A stretch of DNA of 64,000 nucleotides. Origin: Gentiana macrophylla (lineage: Eukaryota > Streptophyta > Magnoliopsida > Gentianales > Gentianaceae). A model generated the notes under the pieces. It did not search any database. It saw nothing but the letters and a program-made list of their open reading frames with translations, and was not told where the DNA came from. Positions 33,018 through 45,300 of this stretch are shown here, piece by piece; position 1 is the first letter of the stretch; the number at the start of each line of letters is the position of its first letter. The position numbers and the translations under genes were made by a program. Location of the stretch: NCBI GenBank assembly GCA_026214975.1, contig JAOBSW010000478.1, positions 1 to 64,000 on the forward strand, written 5' to 3'.

Positions 33018-34826
33018 TTATATTCTAACATGTTCCTTGAATAAAGTCCTTAAATCTCTATCCATGGGATCTTTCAAAATCCTTGGGATTTTTACCCATT
33101 TTTCACCTTCATTCTCAGGTTCCAAACTTCTATTCCTTTTCAAGAAATTCTCTATAATTTCTTCTTCCTCATCAGTGAATTCAAGTTCATCTTTAGTTTC
33201 ATCATTTTTTCCATCTAAATCATTTTCTACTTCATTATTTCCGAAGTTTTCTACTCTATTACTACCACAGAGTTTTCTACTTCTTGTAACTACAACATTT
33301 ACCTCTCTTGGGTTTCTTTCAGTATTGCTTGGTAATCCTCCAGGAGGTCTACTGTTATTACGTTCACCTTCCTCGCTCAAATGATCTTCCATATTCCTTA
33401 ATGAGGCTTCTATTGTTCTCATTCTGGTATCTGTCCACTCATAGATGTTTTCATTGAACTCCGATCCTTAGAAACTGGACCCTATAGAAGTCATCATTGT
33501 TTCCATATTCTTAGCTTGAGTAGATACTACACCCATCATATTTTCCATTAGTTTTTCCCATTTTTCAACTCCTTCGCAGTTGAGTTGAACTTTGAGTTCT
33601 TGGTATACTTTGAGTGGTATGTTGAGGATAGGATCTAGGTAATGATTGTAAATTCGATTAATGTATTTTCTTGATAAACTTGATTATTATTCATATACCT
33701 ATACTCGAATCGATATGGCGGTTGTCCTTGCTAACTAGGTTTAGGACCATCGAAAAGTAGGGTGATCTCTTCTAATAGCATTAAACGAGTTTGAATATGC
33801 ATTGTTCAAATTCCTATGCTGCGGAAGAAAACTCACCTCCTCTCTTGAATATCCTGTTGGTTCTTCGATCCCTAATGGCATATTATCCTGATTTGAGTAT
33901 TCAGGTTGGTGTACTATTTTCCTGAATTTTGGTTTTGTTCGATTGTAGGCCATCAAATTTCCTAATCAAATTTTCTAAATGTGCTAGAACTTCCGTATTA
34001 GATGTACATTCTCCTGCAAAAGCTACTTTTCCTCGGTTCTAGAACCGGTTTCCCACATTCTGTTATTTTTGGAAATCTTTTCTATAGCATCGTAAACTAT
34101 TTGAGCTTCACTCATCATTAAAGAACCACCACATGCATGATCTACATCTGCACGTGAATCTTTTCTTAATTTACGATAGAAAAGTTGAATTTGCATATTT
34201 AAGGAATAACCATGGTCGGGACAGCTCTTAACAATTTTTAAATCTTTCCAGTGCATTCCCAAGCGTTTCTTGAGATCCTGTCTAAAGTTAGCAACCTCGA
34301 CTTTTAATTCCAAATTTAGTCTGGAGTGAAATATTGTTTGTAAATTCAGTTTGAATATCCTCCCAACTAGTAAGTGAATGATGTGGAAGAGACATAAACC
34401 AATCTCGGGCTCGCCCTTTTAAAGAAAAAGGAAACATAGTCATCCTCGTTAGTTCCTTATGAGCACCTTGACTTTTGGTCAGTATTGCATGAGATTCTTC
34501 AAAAGATAGAGATGATGATGTGGATCTTCATCATCCTCTCCTAGGAATTGGGCTCTTGCGTCAATTAAACCAAAAAGATGAGATTTAATTTCGAAATTAT
34601 TCGCTCCTTCATTGGGTAAAAGTATGGGATTATTAGTATGGTTTCTTCTTATGGTTTGATCACAGATAGGTCTCGAGTTTGGTGGGTTATTACGATTATT
34701 CTGGTTCCGATCTTGATTATTTCTATTATTATGATTTTGATTATTATTAGGGTTAACAGGGTTTTGTCCATGCCCTGGAGCATGATCTAGCCTCTATTCA
34801 TTTGTTTCATCACTAGTTTCAGCCAT
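33018..34826 (-). pseudogene. E2 gag
   Basis: The likely start at 34826 gives MAETSDETNE and then a TAG stop at codon 11; the frame resumes with Asn/Gln-rich sequence and FEIKSHLFGLID, close to family gag N-termini (the LDxHxHLxxF region). Other pieces: 34023-34313 (LFYRKLRKDSRADVDHACGGSLMM, the gag core), 33741-33956, and 33018-33422 (charged, before the protease). Multiple stops and frameshifts. No zinc knuckle is visible, as is common in Athila gag. Confidence 0.7.
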
Positions 34827-35160
34827 TTCTGTATTTTTATTAGAAGATGATTCCGTTGGAGATTTTCCAAGGAGTCCTAAGCTGGTTTGACCACGTTTAC
34901 TCTCTATTCAGAATCGCCTTTCGTAGCGTTTATGTCAGGCTTATAAGGAGTAAGTAAGGCTTTACCGCTTCTGGTCATCAACTAACGAAAATAGAAAAAT
35001 GCTCGAGTTTTATAGAAGAAGAAAATTGGTACTAAAAGAAAGTAGATACCAACGAAAAATAAAATAGAAATAAGATAAGAAAAAGTGTTGATTTATCCTC
35101 GAGAATTTTGAGCTAATACAAGTAGTAACCATAGACACAAAGAAAGAAATTAGCGACGTG

Positions 35161-35178
35161 TCCCCGGCAACGGCGCCA
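35161..35178 (-). promoter_or_regulatory. E2 primer-binding site (Asp tRNA)
   Basis: The minus strand reads TGGCGCCGTTGCCGGGGA, six bases inside the 5' LTR edge; this is the classic Athila/Tat primer site complementary to aspartate tRNA. Confidence 0.93.
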
Positions 35179-35521
35179 GAAAGCTGACGGACCTTTTCTA
35201 GTGCTATTACAATCCTTACCGGCAATGTACCGGGTCAAATCATAGTGCTAGTGTGGTGAGTCAGAGTGTCGAATCCTCAGGGAAACGTGGTAATTCTTTT
35301 AAGTGTGGTTAAACACCAAAGAGCTGTTATTAACTCGATCTAAACCGTAATTTTATAACACAGATTACTACTATTCTACTTAAGATAAAGTAAATGCGTA
35401 ATTTAAAAGTTATTCTAATATAATATATATATAGATATATAAATATATATAGATGTACATGGATTGTAAAATATATATATATATATAGATATATAAATAT
35501 ATATAGATGTACATGGATTGT

Positions 35522-35523
<2 letters not shown>

Positions 35524-35599
<76 letters not shown>
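35524..35599. repeat. AT dinucleotide microsatellite
   Basis: Long (TA)n run in the E2 5' LTR; any frame read through it gives only alternating Tyr-Ile. Confidence 0.9.
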
Positions 35600-35601
<2 letters not shown>

Positions 35602-36644
35602 AATATATAGTTTATAATAATAGACTAGACAGATAATTTTATAGAACTAGCCAAAGTTTATATAATTGATTTATACGATCTTTTGAAGAAATGGAATGTG
35701 CTCGATCTTTCTTTTATATTAGGTCCAATTGAGTAAATGAAACGGTGCACTCGAGGTTAACAATTCCTCCTCACACGAGCATATGAAATTGTCATATGTC
35801 AAATTGTCATCGATTTAATCTCCACAACTCGCCCCATGCTAATCTCGGTTAGTCTCGAGCAGTACCGAGTACAAATCTACCCCGGATAAAAGAGGTTATT
35901 CCGTTTGTCGACGGGTGATGTTATTCAAAAGGCTCCGGTTGTCGGCGGATCGATTTAACTTTCCGGTGTTAGTTTCAATTAAACCGTTGATTTTAACATT
36001 ATTACGATCTTGAGCACAAATTTAATAAGATTCATCTTTCCCAAGACAAATCTCGCCTCGGGTAGGAAATAGGATTCCGTTGTCACGCCAGACGGCCAAT
36101 TTTACCTCCGGTTTTTCTATCTTTTATCTCATATCATAACTTCTCTGGTCGGTTCATCGTTAGGTTATATGTTGCGATTCATCTTGGTTAATTACGTCAA
36201 TCCGAATATTATCAATACGTTGCAAAATAGAAAAAGATTCAATTAACTCAATTTTAGTAAAATTTTACTTAGACAACATTCATTTACCAAAAAGATCGAA
36301 ATAAAACGATTACATAACTTTGGCTAGTTATTAGATTTAGCCTAAAAACATTATAACGACTAAAAAGATAAAAACAAACATAACAAACGTAAATACTTTA
36401 GAAATTTTACCCGATTACAAATGCTGAATCAGAGGTCGTATTCTTCCGGATATTACAACGACTTCAACAACACCGAACTTCCGATAATTTCCCGAGCATT
36501 ACAACAATACTACGATATTATTATTTTTGGCATAAGGCCTATTTACAACTACTAAATAAAAAGAAAATAAGAAGGAGGAGATATATATATATGCTATAAG
36601 TATATATATATTGGTACATTCGACCGCTTCTGCAGACCGATGCT

Positions 36645-36654
36645 CCTTATATAG
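36645..36654 (-). promoter_or_regulatory. TATA box of the E2 LTR promoter
   Basis: CTATATAAGG on the minus strand, conserved in the 3' LTR at 22231-22240, in an otherwise moderately GC-rich local stretch containing a CCGG-rich block (36666-36703). Confidence 0.55.
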
Positions 36655-37319
36655 AAATTTGAATGAAGGCCGGACCGGGCCGGGTCATAGCCGGACTGGG
36701 CCGGTGTAATCATCACATTCATCTCCCCTTAATTTCCAATTTTCGGATATAAATTATATATTTTGGAATAAAACTTCTAAAATTCATATCTCGAGTTCGG
36801 ATCTCCAAACAACATGATTCAAGAGGCATCGGAAAGCTCTCGGAAAAATCTACAACTTTCATGAAGGGCTCTTCTACAGAAAATGTCGTTTTAATGAGCC
36901 ATTCGTTTGTCGAAGATATTTCTCGATTACCACTAAATCGAATCGATTAGCCACTTGACCACTTCGATTGACCACTTGACCACTTAAGCAATTCGATTGA
37001 CCACTTAAGCTCGTGACATTCTCTAAATCCTTTCAGAGATATGATTATACTTCAAAATGTCGATTCTCGGGTCTTGGCTTATACATCCGCAATAAAATAC
37101 AACAAATACCCACGAATCGACACGACATTCCGATTTACTAAAATCGGTACAAAATGATAACTTTTCACTATTATTACTAAGTTTTACTACTAACTACTCT
37201 AAACTATAAAGATTAACATTTCATACTATTTAAATCATAATTTCATATATTTTATATAGAATTCGTTGATAAAACATAATAATATAACGTATATTTAATC
37301 ATATAAAAGTAGTATATCA

Positions 37320-37324
37320 AGAAC
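37320..37324. repeat. Right TSD of E2 (AGAAC)
   Basis: Identical to 7679-7683. Confidence 0.88.
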
Positions 37325-37675
37325 ATTTGTTTTTACTTTCGCTATTCTTTTCAAAAGAAAATTATTCGGTTAGCACAATTTATCGGAATCATGGAACATA
37401 TGGGCAAGCATTCATGGAATCGAAAGCACAACAACAAATGATGCCATGAGGAATGTTCTTTGAAACTTATGACAATAAATTGAGTTTATCTGTTAAGTAA
37501 AAAGAAGCTGCCTTTCTAACTTTTTTTTATTTTGTTGTATTTTATTACCTTACTATGTAACTATGTTATCAATAAATTTTCAGTTTCTCAGTTCACTGTG
37601 TTACTTATTGTATCTTGTTTTATCTTTTTGCATTGTTTTTAAGGAGGGTATTGACATCATCAAAAAGGGGGAAAT
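37325..37675 (+). other. E1 3' end with polypurine tract
   Basis: Continuation of E1 beyond the E2 insertion: no useful frame, ending in the polypurine tract CAAAAAGGGGGAAAT (37661-37675) that abuts the 3' LTR. Confidence 0.75.
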
Positions 37676-39346
37676 TGTTGGAAATAAAATTTATGTTTTG
37701 ATGATGATTCATCACTTATTTATTCGTTGTTCTAGAACCCCATTGATAAAGTGTCATAACTAGCGGTTATAGTGCAAAGCAAAAATATGTCTAGATATCA
37801 ATGTATAGGATTTAATAGAGTCTGATATTTGTATAAGTTAAATCAGACAAGCACGGAAATATTTATAGGCTGTCAACTGAGATAACAAGAAAACTGAGAT
37901 AATGCGAAACTGGAATTTAGTCAAACTGACTCAAGATACACCAATATGAAATCAAGAAGATAAGCTCACCGAGGACACAAACTCGGTTGGCCTATCTAGA
38001 AGATTGAAGAATTGAGGTCACGACTCGATTATTGAAGATGTAAGAACCGAGGTTCAAACTCGCTTATGAAGACTACGTCGAGATTGTAAAGTTAGACTTG
38101 TGCAAGATTGTGATGACCTAAATTGACTTTATGGATCTTGTATGGGAAGCTAAGACACATTAGGACAATTATGTCTTTGCAAATCAATTTCATGGTGTAC
38201 TGATTAAGTCAACTATAATCGATGAAAGCATCGATTGTTGAAGAAGAGTAAACTCTCGATTAAATCTCTTTCAAACTCGTGGAACGATAATTTTCTTAGT
38301 AAATCGGTTTTAGAACTAAGGTTTAACCAAATCGAGGAAAAATCCAACCGTTATACAAGGATCATGACTCGGAGGATATTCTATCCGCTCGACAAGTTAC
38401 ATACAACCAAGAAAGCGGGACCTCTAACGGCTACAAAGGATTTGAATTCACAGAGATTTGACCGTTAGAAAAACCTCTATAAATAGACTACTTCTATCGT
38501 AATAAATATGGGGGTCAAAAAGGAGAAATTAAAAATCAATCTAGTCCGTAAAGAGGGAAAACGAATTCCTACTAAATACTTATTTGCAAAATCAAGAAAT
38601 TTCTTCAAGTGTTCATTAGCATCGAAAGAAAGATCAAGATCACTCATCTGAAGAAATCCAGAGCTGTGCATAACTTATACATCTAGAAGAAAAGCTCAAA
38701 TCACAATTGAATCATAGTTATTGATTCAAGTCTCAACTTTGATTCTATCAAAGGTTTAGACTATGAAACACCAAGAAGGTGTGAAGGACAGTTGAGTGCA
38801 GTCAGGAAGACTGTGGTTGTGATGAGTTGGTGAAGAGGCAATTCAACCCTCCAAGGACCAAGTGTTTCAAACAATTGAAGAGCAAAGCAATTCTACCTGT
38901 TTTACAAGTGTTTAGATAGTGAAGCTGTGGATTAGTCAAAGACTATCGTTTAGAACTTTTTGTAACCGGGCCATCTCAAAGAAGTTCTAGTGGAATTTTC
39001 CTCCGCATCACAGGGAAGAGAGGACGTGTGACTACACCACCGGAACATCTAGAATTCTTTTTTATTTACTTTACTCATTTATTTACTTCATTACTGCCTA
39101 TAATTATCTAGTTCTTATTCAAATCGAGTCAACAAGTTATTTGATAACTTATATTTTGATAAAGGCTAAATTAATCCATGAGATTAACTAGTCTAAGAAT
39201 AAGTCAAGATTGATTTATACTCGGTTGAGTTAGCTCAACTCCACACAAGTTTTAATTAATCTTTAATTTGTTTAAAATTCATTTTTTAGGGACAAGTTTA
39301 TTCATCCCCCCTCTAAACTTGTGTTACCCTTTCCAAGGGACCAACA
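37676..39346 (+). repeat. E1 3' LTR
   Basis: 1671 bp, TGTTGG...CCAACA. The TATA box is at 38477-38485. Compared with the 5' copy, it has CG where that copy has CAG or CTG at many sites. Confidence 0.92.
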
Positions 39347-39351
39347 CTTTT
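39347..39351. repeat. Right TSD of E1 (CTTTT)
   Basis: Identical to 1017-1021. Confidence 0.9.
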
Positions 39352-39776
39352 TATTTCGCCTCAAAAGGATATCAAACCTAAGTTCTAGTTGCTACGGAGG
39401 CAGGTATGCATAGTTCCACAAAAGTATGTATGTTAACAAAAACTTAAGATAAACATAATCCACGGATTTATACTACTGTCATAGAAATGCAATATAAAAT
39501 GTAACTCTAATCTTTTACGGTTGCTCAATTATTTGAAATATTCATTCTATTAATTGTAAAGCTAAATGTTGTGCCAAACTATTTTATTATGCTCGAAAAG
39601 TTATCAAAATTTAAGTGTTTCTCGAGAGTTTAGTGAAATAATTCCGTATTTAGGCAACTTACGTCTCCACTCCCCACTTACGAACTGTCATCTTTCCGAT
39701 GAAAAGTGAGTAGAAAAGAAGTGGTTAGAAAATACGGAGAAATCTAAAAAGATTTATGATGCAGGGCCAAAAAGAT

Positions 39777-39890
39777 CACGGCGTAAACCGGGTGCAATCA
39801 TGACGTGGGCCGGGATAAGGGGATCAAAAGGTGTTGACCGGCAGGCACACACGGCGTGCGCCGGACTGTTCACGGCGCAGACCGTGAAAA
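39777..39890. repeat. Cluster of ACGGCGT...CCGG palindromes in H
   Basis: Four GC-rich imperfect palindromes in about 115 bases: ACGGCGTAAACCGGG, ACGTGGGCCGGG, ACGGCGTGCGCCGG and TTCACGGCGCAGACCGTGAA. The last has near-perfect arms. They lie just downstream of the H accessory ORF. Confidence 0.6.
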
Positions 39891-40229
39891 CTAAAACACA
39901 CACAGAGAGCTTTGATACTGCATGAAATTAACTGGGCAAAATAGTGAACAAAAATGGAGTGCAGTATAAATATGAAAATGTAAGAACCAACTTGAATATT
40001 AACAATATTAAACACACAAACTTGATTTATTTAGATAGTGCAAATATTATACAAGCTGATTGAAAAGAAAGGGAAATAAATTCCCTACAAACCAACGTCA
40101 TTATTATTATGTTACAGAAACTTAAAAACAACCAAACAGAACAAAACTGAAACAACATGAAAACCAACCAACCGGACTCAACCATCACAACCAACCAGAG
40201 CCAGGCATGCATACAAGACAACTCAACCA

Positions 40230-40512
40230 ACCACGAACTCAATCGGTATCGCCCGTCTCCTCCAGACGAGGAACCACCAGGGATATCAAGCGGTAACAAA
40301 GCGGTTTTGGTACGACGGAATGGAAAAATTTCATCAAGTGCAAATGATGGGCACTCCCGCAACATGATTACAGAGGTGAGAAATTAACCATGCAAAAGGC
40401 AATGGTTGACGGAAGTTGCTCATTGACAGTGCAAAATAGACAGCAACACGGTGTATAAGCACACCCCAATCAATACGGCACCAACAGAAATAGCATAGAG
40501 CAACAACAACTC
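40230..40512 (-). pseudogene. H accessory ORF a, C-terminal part (cut by E3)
   Basis: From the E3 edge downward the minus strand reads ELLLLYAISVGAVLIG, a stop, then DEIFPFRRTKTALLPLDIPGG. This matches E2 ORF a (EMLLLYALAFGEYVD, DEIFPSRDSRVGLLPVD). The N-terminal part of the same ORF is on the far side of E3 at 49814-50285. Confidence 0.6.
40508..40512. repeat. Left TSD of E3 (AACTC)
   Basis: AACTC repeated at 49814-49818, directly after the other LTR of E3. Confidence 0.9.
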
Positions 40513-42336
40513 TGTTAGATGTAATATCGTCGGATCAATCATGGATTGACCCGATTACGCAGCGGAAGGCATCAGATCTAGATCTAAACGAAACAAAATA
40601 CATAAATAAAAGATCTAAACCTACAAGGGGGTTTAGGAGCCAACCTTTTTATGGTGCTTAACGCCAAGAACGATAGATCTCCAAGAACACGTATTTGAGA
40701 AGCCACAGTCTTCCAACGTGTGTCTCCCAGCAACACCAGGTGGATGGTGTTTCCCGCCGCCGGACCTCCTTGATACGCTACCGAATAATCCCAAGATTAT
40801 TCCAACTCAAACTCGAAGAAAGATGGCGAAAATTCTAAGCCTCTTTCTTTGATAATGGCGTGTTATGTTGTGACAAAAGGCTTGGGAGAACTCTCTTTAT
40901 ATAGGAGAGTAAAACTTAACCTCCAAGGATTAAATAATTAAAAGATAATTATTACATTAATCCTTTTCCAAATAAAAGATAAATATAATATTTATCCCAA
41001 ACAAATTAGGATAAATAAATATATTATCCAATATTCCATGATTTATCATTTAACAAATAAAAGATAAATCACACATTAAATAATTATCCAAGAAAACTAA
41101 TTCCTTGAATTAATTAAATAACCATGCATGCGCACCTTTTTTTCTAATCAAGTCATGCGCATCTTTCCATTAGTTTTGACCAATTGGGTCAAAATTGGTC
41201 AACACACCAATTCGGGCCGAGTCCACGAAAAATGTCTTTTCCGTGTATTTAATTATTTAGTCCAACCAAACAATTAATCCACATATCAAATTAAATAGTC
41301 CAATCCAACTATTTAATTATAATTGAGGTGCAACGACGAGAAACCTATATGCTATATTTAGGAGCCACGTCGGGGACCATGGACCCATATTCAAGAAAGC
41401 TACAATAAATCGAATAAAATTATTCATCGACATGTAATAATTATATCCAACCTATTAATTCCGGGATTACACCACCATAAACCCAAATCGAACTCTATCG
41501 AATATAGATAACTTACACTCAATTTATGAGTCGAAAGCGCCCATCGATATAATCATTACATACGGATAAATCCTCCATAGATCGCTCACTTGATTCGTGA
41601 TATTTCCGTAAACCCTTCTCGAAACATATTATCCTTATTTACCATTAACCCCTAGTGATCAATTAGTTCATAACAAATATAATATGAACTCGGCCGATCG
41701 ATCGCTTCTAGGGTTAACAAATAAGTGGAATCATCTGTCTACTTCCCAAGGAAGGAATGGATTCCATATTCGTGATAGCACGAGACCACTCACTCATTCC
41801 GAATAGAGCCAACGAGAAGTGTTGGACCACATACTTCAAGTGATCCTTACTAACACATCAAACTCTACCCTAGTCTAAAATGTAAATCAGTGATCACCTC
41901 AGATTAAGATTAATCCATATATGATCATCTTGTGATTCGATAAAACTTCTCGATTACGGAATTATATCGAGAACTCAAATCAAATCGGTCCAAATTCTAT
42001 ATGATTATCATCATATATAAATGCCCCACTAGGTACCCTATTACCGATAGTCCGATAAGACTGTCACACCTAAAGTGTTAAGGCGCATTAATAGCAAATT
42101 AATCATGAGACCCGTACTCAGATTAATAAACGCTACGAACTAAGTTAATTTTAAGTACATCTCACTAACTCAATCCTCTTGTGTATAGCCATACACTGAG
42201 TTATGTGATTACATAAACGAGGTACTTAGGGTTTTCAGTAGTGTCTTAATTATAAGCATACATGCATATAATAAGATGAATTATTAATTTTGTCCTAAAA
42301 CAATTATACAATTGTCTTTCGGCACTACACACTACA
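40513..42336 (-). repeat. E3 3' LTR
   Basis: Close match to 47988-49813; the TATA box on the minus strand (TATATAAAG) is at plus 40895-40903. Several differences from its sister are CG versus CCG, or CG versus CTG. Confidence 0.92.
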
Positions 42337-45300
42337 ATCTCCCACTTGCACTAAAAGGCAAGTGGATTAATTGTTTTAGAGCACACCCTTATTTATCTAT
42401 ATCTACAACATTCTCCCACTTGCTCAAAACAAGTGAGACGAATCCCTCAAATATGTACCTCCAAGCGCATCTTAGTAATTCATCCTTCCAAGCACGACCG
42501 AGTATGCCTCCGCAGGTAGGTCGCTGACCCGGCGCGCACTCGTAAATCGAATACCATGTGACTTGGTACACTCGATTAGGTAGGATGTCGGCTTGAGTCA
42601 ATCTTTGGGATCAAACGTCGCTTTCCATCTAATCCGTGGTACGATATCAATATGCCTTTGATTCAACACCGAGGACGAAATCGACTTAACGATCATCCTT
42701 CATCCGACCTAAAGTCGAATCGGTGTCATCACTTATATTCTAGTTTGCACTGAATATACTAGCATATTATTCCTCATTCTCCGAAGATACTTGAGGATTC
42801 ACTAAACATCCCATTTCGTATTCATCCTCAAAGTTTAGATAACCATTCCCGAGAGGTAGGTTAGACTACATCGTTGAATGTTGCATAAATGCAAGAATAT
42901 CTTAACCAGGTGAATGGATGGGATTGCCAATGATCGATTCTTGCGGATTTGAGCGAATCAAATCCTTTAGAATGAATCCCGATGGCATGTCGACTCGACT
43001 TGGATAACACACCCATGTTGTTTCCAATTGTTTTGAGTGTTACCATTCACAAACACTAATCTACATACTACTTTACTAATATTGATGCCAAGTCTACAAA
43101 AGACTTATCAACATTCTCGGTCAAGTCCACATATTAAAATATATTACTTTGAAATGACCTAGAGGTTTGCTTTAATCCCCAAAGGATATAAGCTATAGCT
43201 TGGGCATCCCGCCAAAGGTTCTTCTCGAATAAATTAAGATACCGTTAGTCTCGCTTAAAAAGGTCTTAGGAATCACCCCTATTTTCTCGCTTTTTGTAAC
43301 GAATCCGTTATTTGTTCTTAGCTAAAACCCTTCATTTCGAATGAATTGATTCCGTTGTTCGGCAAGAAAGTCTTGGGAATCACCCCATTTCCCGCTCTCG
43401 ATTTAAATCAAGCAAGGCGAGTGATAAGAGAGATCACGGTCTGGTTAACTCTCTACCTTTTAGGGAATCACCCCTAAATTACTCAGCTTTGCTATTGAAA
43501 GTTAAACTTTCCTATTCATTCGACTCTTCTCCGTGTAGTTCCAATTACTCCCACTGGGCCTGAGATACTCAGGTGGTTCTACAAGAGTCTCAACAGAATT
43601 GGAGTATCATACTCCATTCACAGGGTTATGGCTTTTAACCAACCTCTATGATCAGGATCCTACACAGCCCACAAAGGATTATAGGTCATCAATCTGCCCT
43701 ATAGACCGTAAGGTCCTGCAATGGGTAATGGACAAACCATACTCCCACTGCATTTTGGGTGGATCGATATACTGATCTAGTTTAGTAGTTTTTATTAGTG
43801 TTGTCACCAACTGCCGGTGTTGGATGTGGACTGAACAAATCAGTTAGTAACATCTTGAGTACATATACTTCAAGATCCAAGGTTGTTATTTATAGACTCT
43901 ATCAGACCGAGTTAGACAGTATAACCGTCATTCTCTGATTTTCCGAGTTTCATAACCAACCTTTACTCAATGCATTAAGATATTTCACGTCCCGAACGTA
44001 CGCAAAATTTCAGATCCTATCTTCAAGCACTCGGTGCTAAATGCCTCTATTTACGGAAGTGGGGTGAACCGAATTCACTCCTTATCCACAAATGCGTAGG
44101 CATCTTTTAGGTAGACTTCTCGGTTTTTCAATACAACCGTTATTTTGCAACCAATATCTTAAATGAGTTCAAGAGTGATCGTGAGCACATCAATAACTAT
44201 TTAAGGCAAATTTATGGTGTATCCTTTAGTGAAAACATTCCCTTTGGGAGGCGGGCCGAGCATCATCCCAAGACTACGCGATAACCTATTTCTGAGTATG
44301 GAATACTCTATCTCTGGTGAAATCAGAGATTACCTCCAAATATATTTGATAAACTTACCGGAGTCTCGAATAGTAGTCAAACAAGATGTCACTACTTCAA
44401 AAGCTCCCACTAGCTTGTACCTTTCATATGACCTCGAAGGTTGTTATGAACAAGCTATGTTACTTCTTTAAATCTATTACCCTTTCCTGATTGAAAGGAA
44501 ACTTAGTCATTGTTCCTTTGAGGCAGTGTTCCTTTGGTAGGAGATAGGAATCACCCTAAGCCGATCTTGAGATCTTGTCTTTGGGAATATGCACTAATTA
44601 ATAGAATAGAAAGAAGCGTTTATCGTAAATACGGAAACCATTTGCGTTTATATGTTTTAAGATGTGTTACTAATACCTTTTCAACAATGATTAGTGGTTA
44701 CGACTTTATCAAACAAAAGTCCGATCTTGGATTCGTGCTACGAATATCATATTCATAAATCAATAAGACAAACAAATTACCCTATTGAAAATGAATACGC
44801 TCGTTCCAACGAATCCAAATGTAAAACGAATTTTCTGTGATGCTCAAGAATTGAATCCGAGATTCATTTCCTTATATCACTCCCACTAGTCAATCTGAAA
44901 TAACTGCCCGTTGTCTATTTTATTTATCGTTTAATGCAAAGCTACCTAGTTCTTCCAAAGAACTTTAGCTTTCGAGAAAATTGCTAGGATACATTGGACA
45001 GTGATCCGAAATCACTTTCATTATCCTCTAATTTCCAATTTATTAATTTTCCGGTTTAGCCTTAAAACTACTTAGTTTATATGACTAACACGTATGAACA
45101 TTCTCTCCCATTCTCGACTTTCCTTAGATGGAAATAGTCTTGAACTAGCAGTTCGTTTGAGTAGACTCTACTCTTGAACTGTGGGATGTTTAGTGTTATT
45201 TGCTTGGACTATCGATTTTTCTAATCGTCAAATCATAAGACCCAAGCTCCGACTAGTTTATCGGTTCCAAATACCGCCTAACTAGCAACACTTTATGATT

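Larger units (their letters stand above)
7684..37319 (-). mobile_element. E2: Athila-type Ty3/gypsy element, split by a CACTA transposon
   Basis: On the minus strand, from 37319 downward: 5' LTR, Asp-tRNA type primer-binding site, gag, protease, RT, RNase H, integrase, two accessory ORFs, a long non-coding stretch, polypurine tract and 3' LTR. Order, primer-binding site, DLGAS protease motif and FMDD RT motif fit the Athila/Tat branch. Its own length is about 15.6 kb once the 14 kb CACTA insertion is removed. The TSD AGAAC is intact. All major frames carry stops or frameshifts, so E2 is not autonomous. Confidence 0.92.
35185..37319 (-). repeat. E2 5' LTR
   Basis: 2135 bp, minus strand TGATATAC...GGTCCGTCA. 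It includes an AT-rich duplicated block (35425-35523), the long AT microsatellite, and a TATA box (minus CTATATAAGG, plus 36645-36654). It is complete, unlike the 3' copy, which lacks the segment equivalent to 35626-36495. Confidence 0.93.
1022..39346 (+). mobile_element. E1: SIRE/Maximus-like Ty1/copia element, pol missing, split by E2
   Basis: Two related LTRs (1022-2715 and 37676-39346) begin TGTTGG, end CCAACA and are flanked by CTTTT. A methionine-tRNA type primer-binding site follows the first LTR, and a polypurine tract CAAAAAGGGGGAAAT precedes the second, both typical of the SIRE/Maximus copia lineage. Without E2, E1 is about 8.7 kb. It keeps a gag remnant that ends with the IWVPK motif normally placed just before the protease, then goes straight to an accessory ORF. 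No protease, integrase, RT or RNase H is recognisable, so it would have depended on other elements for mobility. Confidence 0.88.

Noticed and set aside
35415..35603. Minus-strand ORF of repeating Tyr-Ile
   Set aside because: Translation of the AT microsatellite in the E2 LTR; not a protein.
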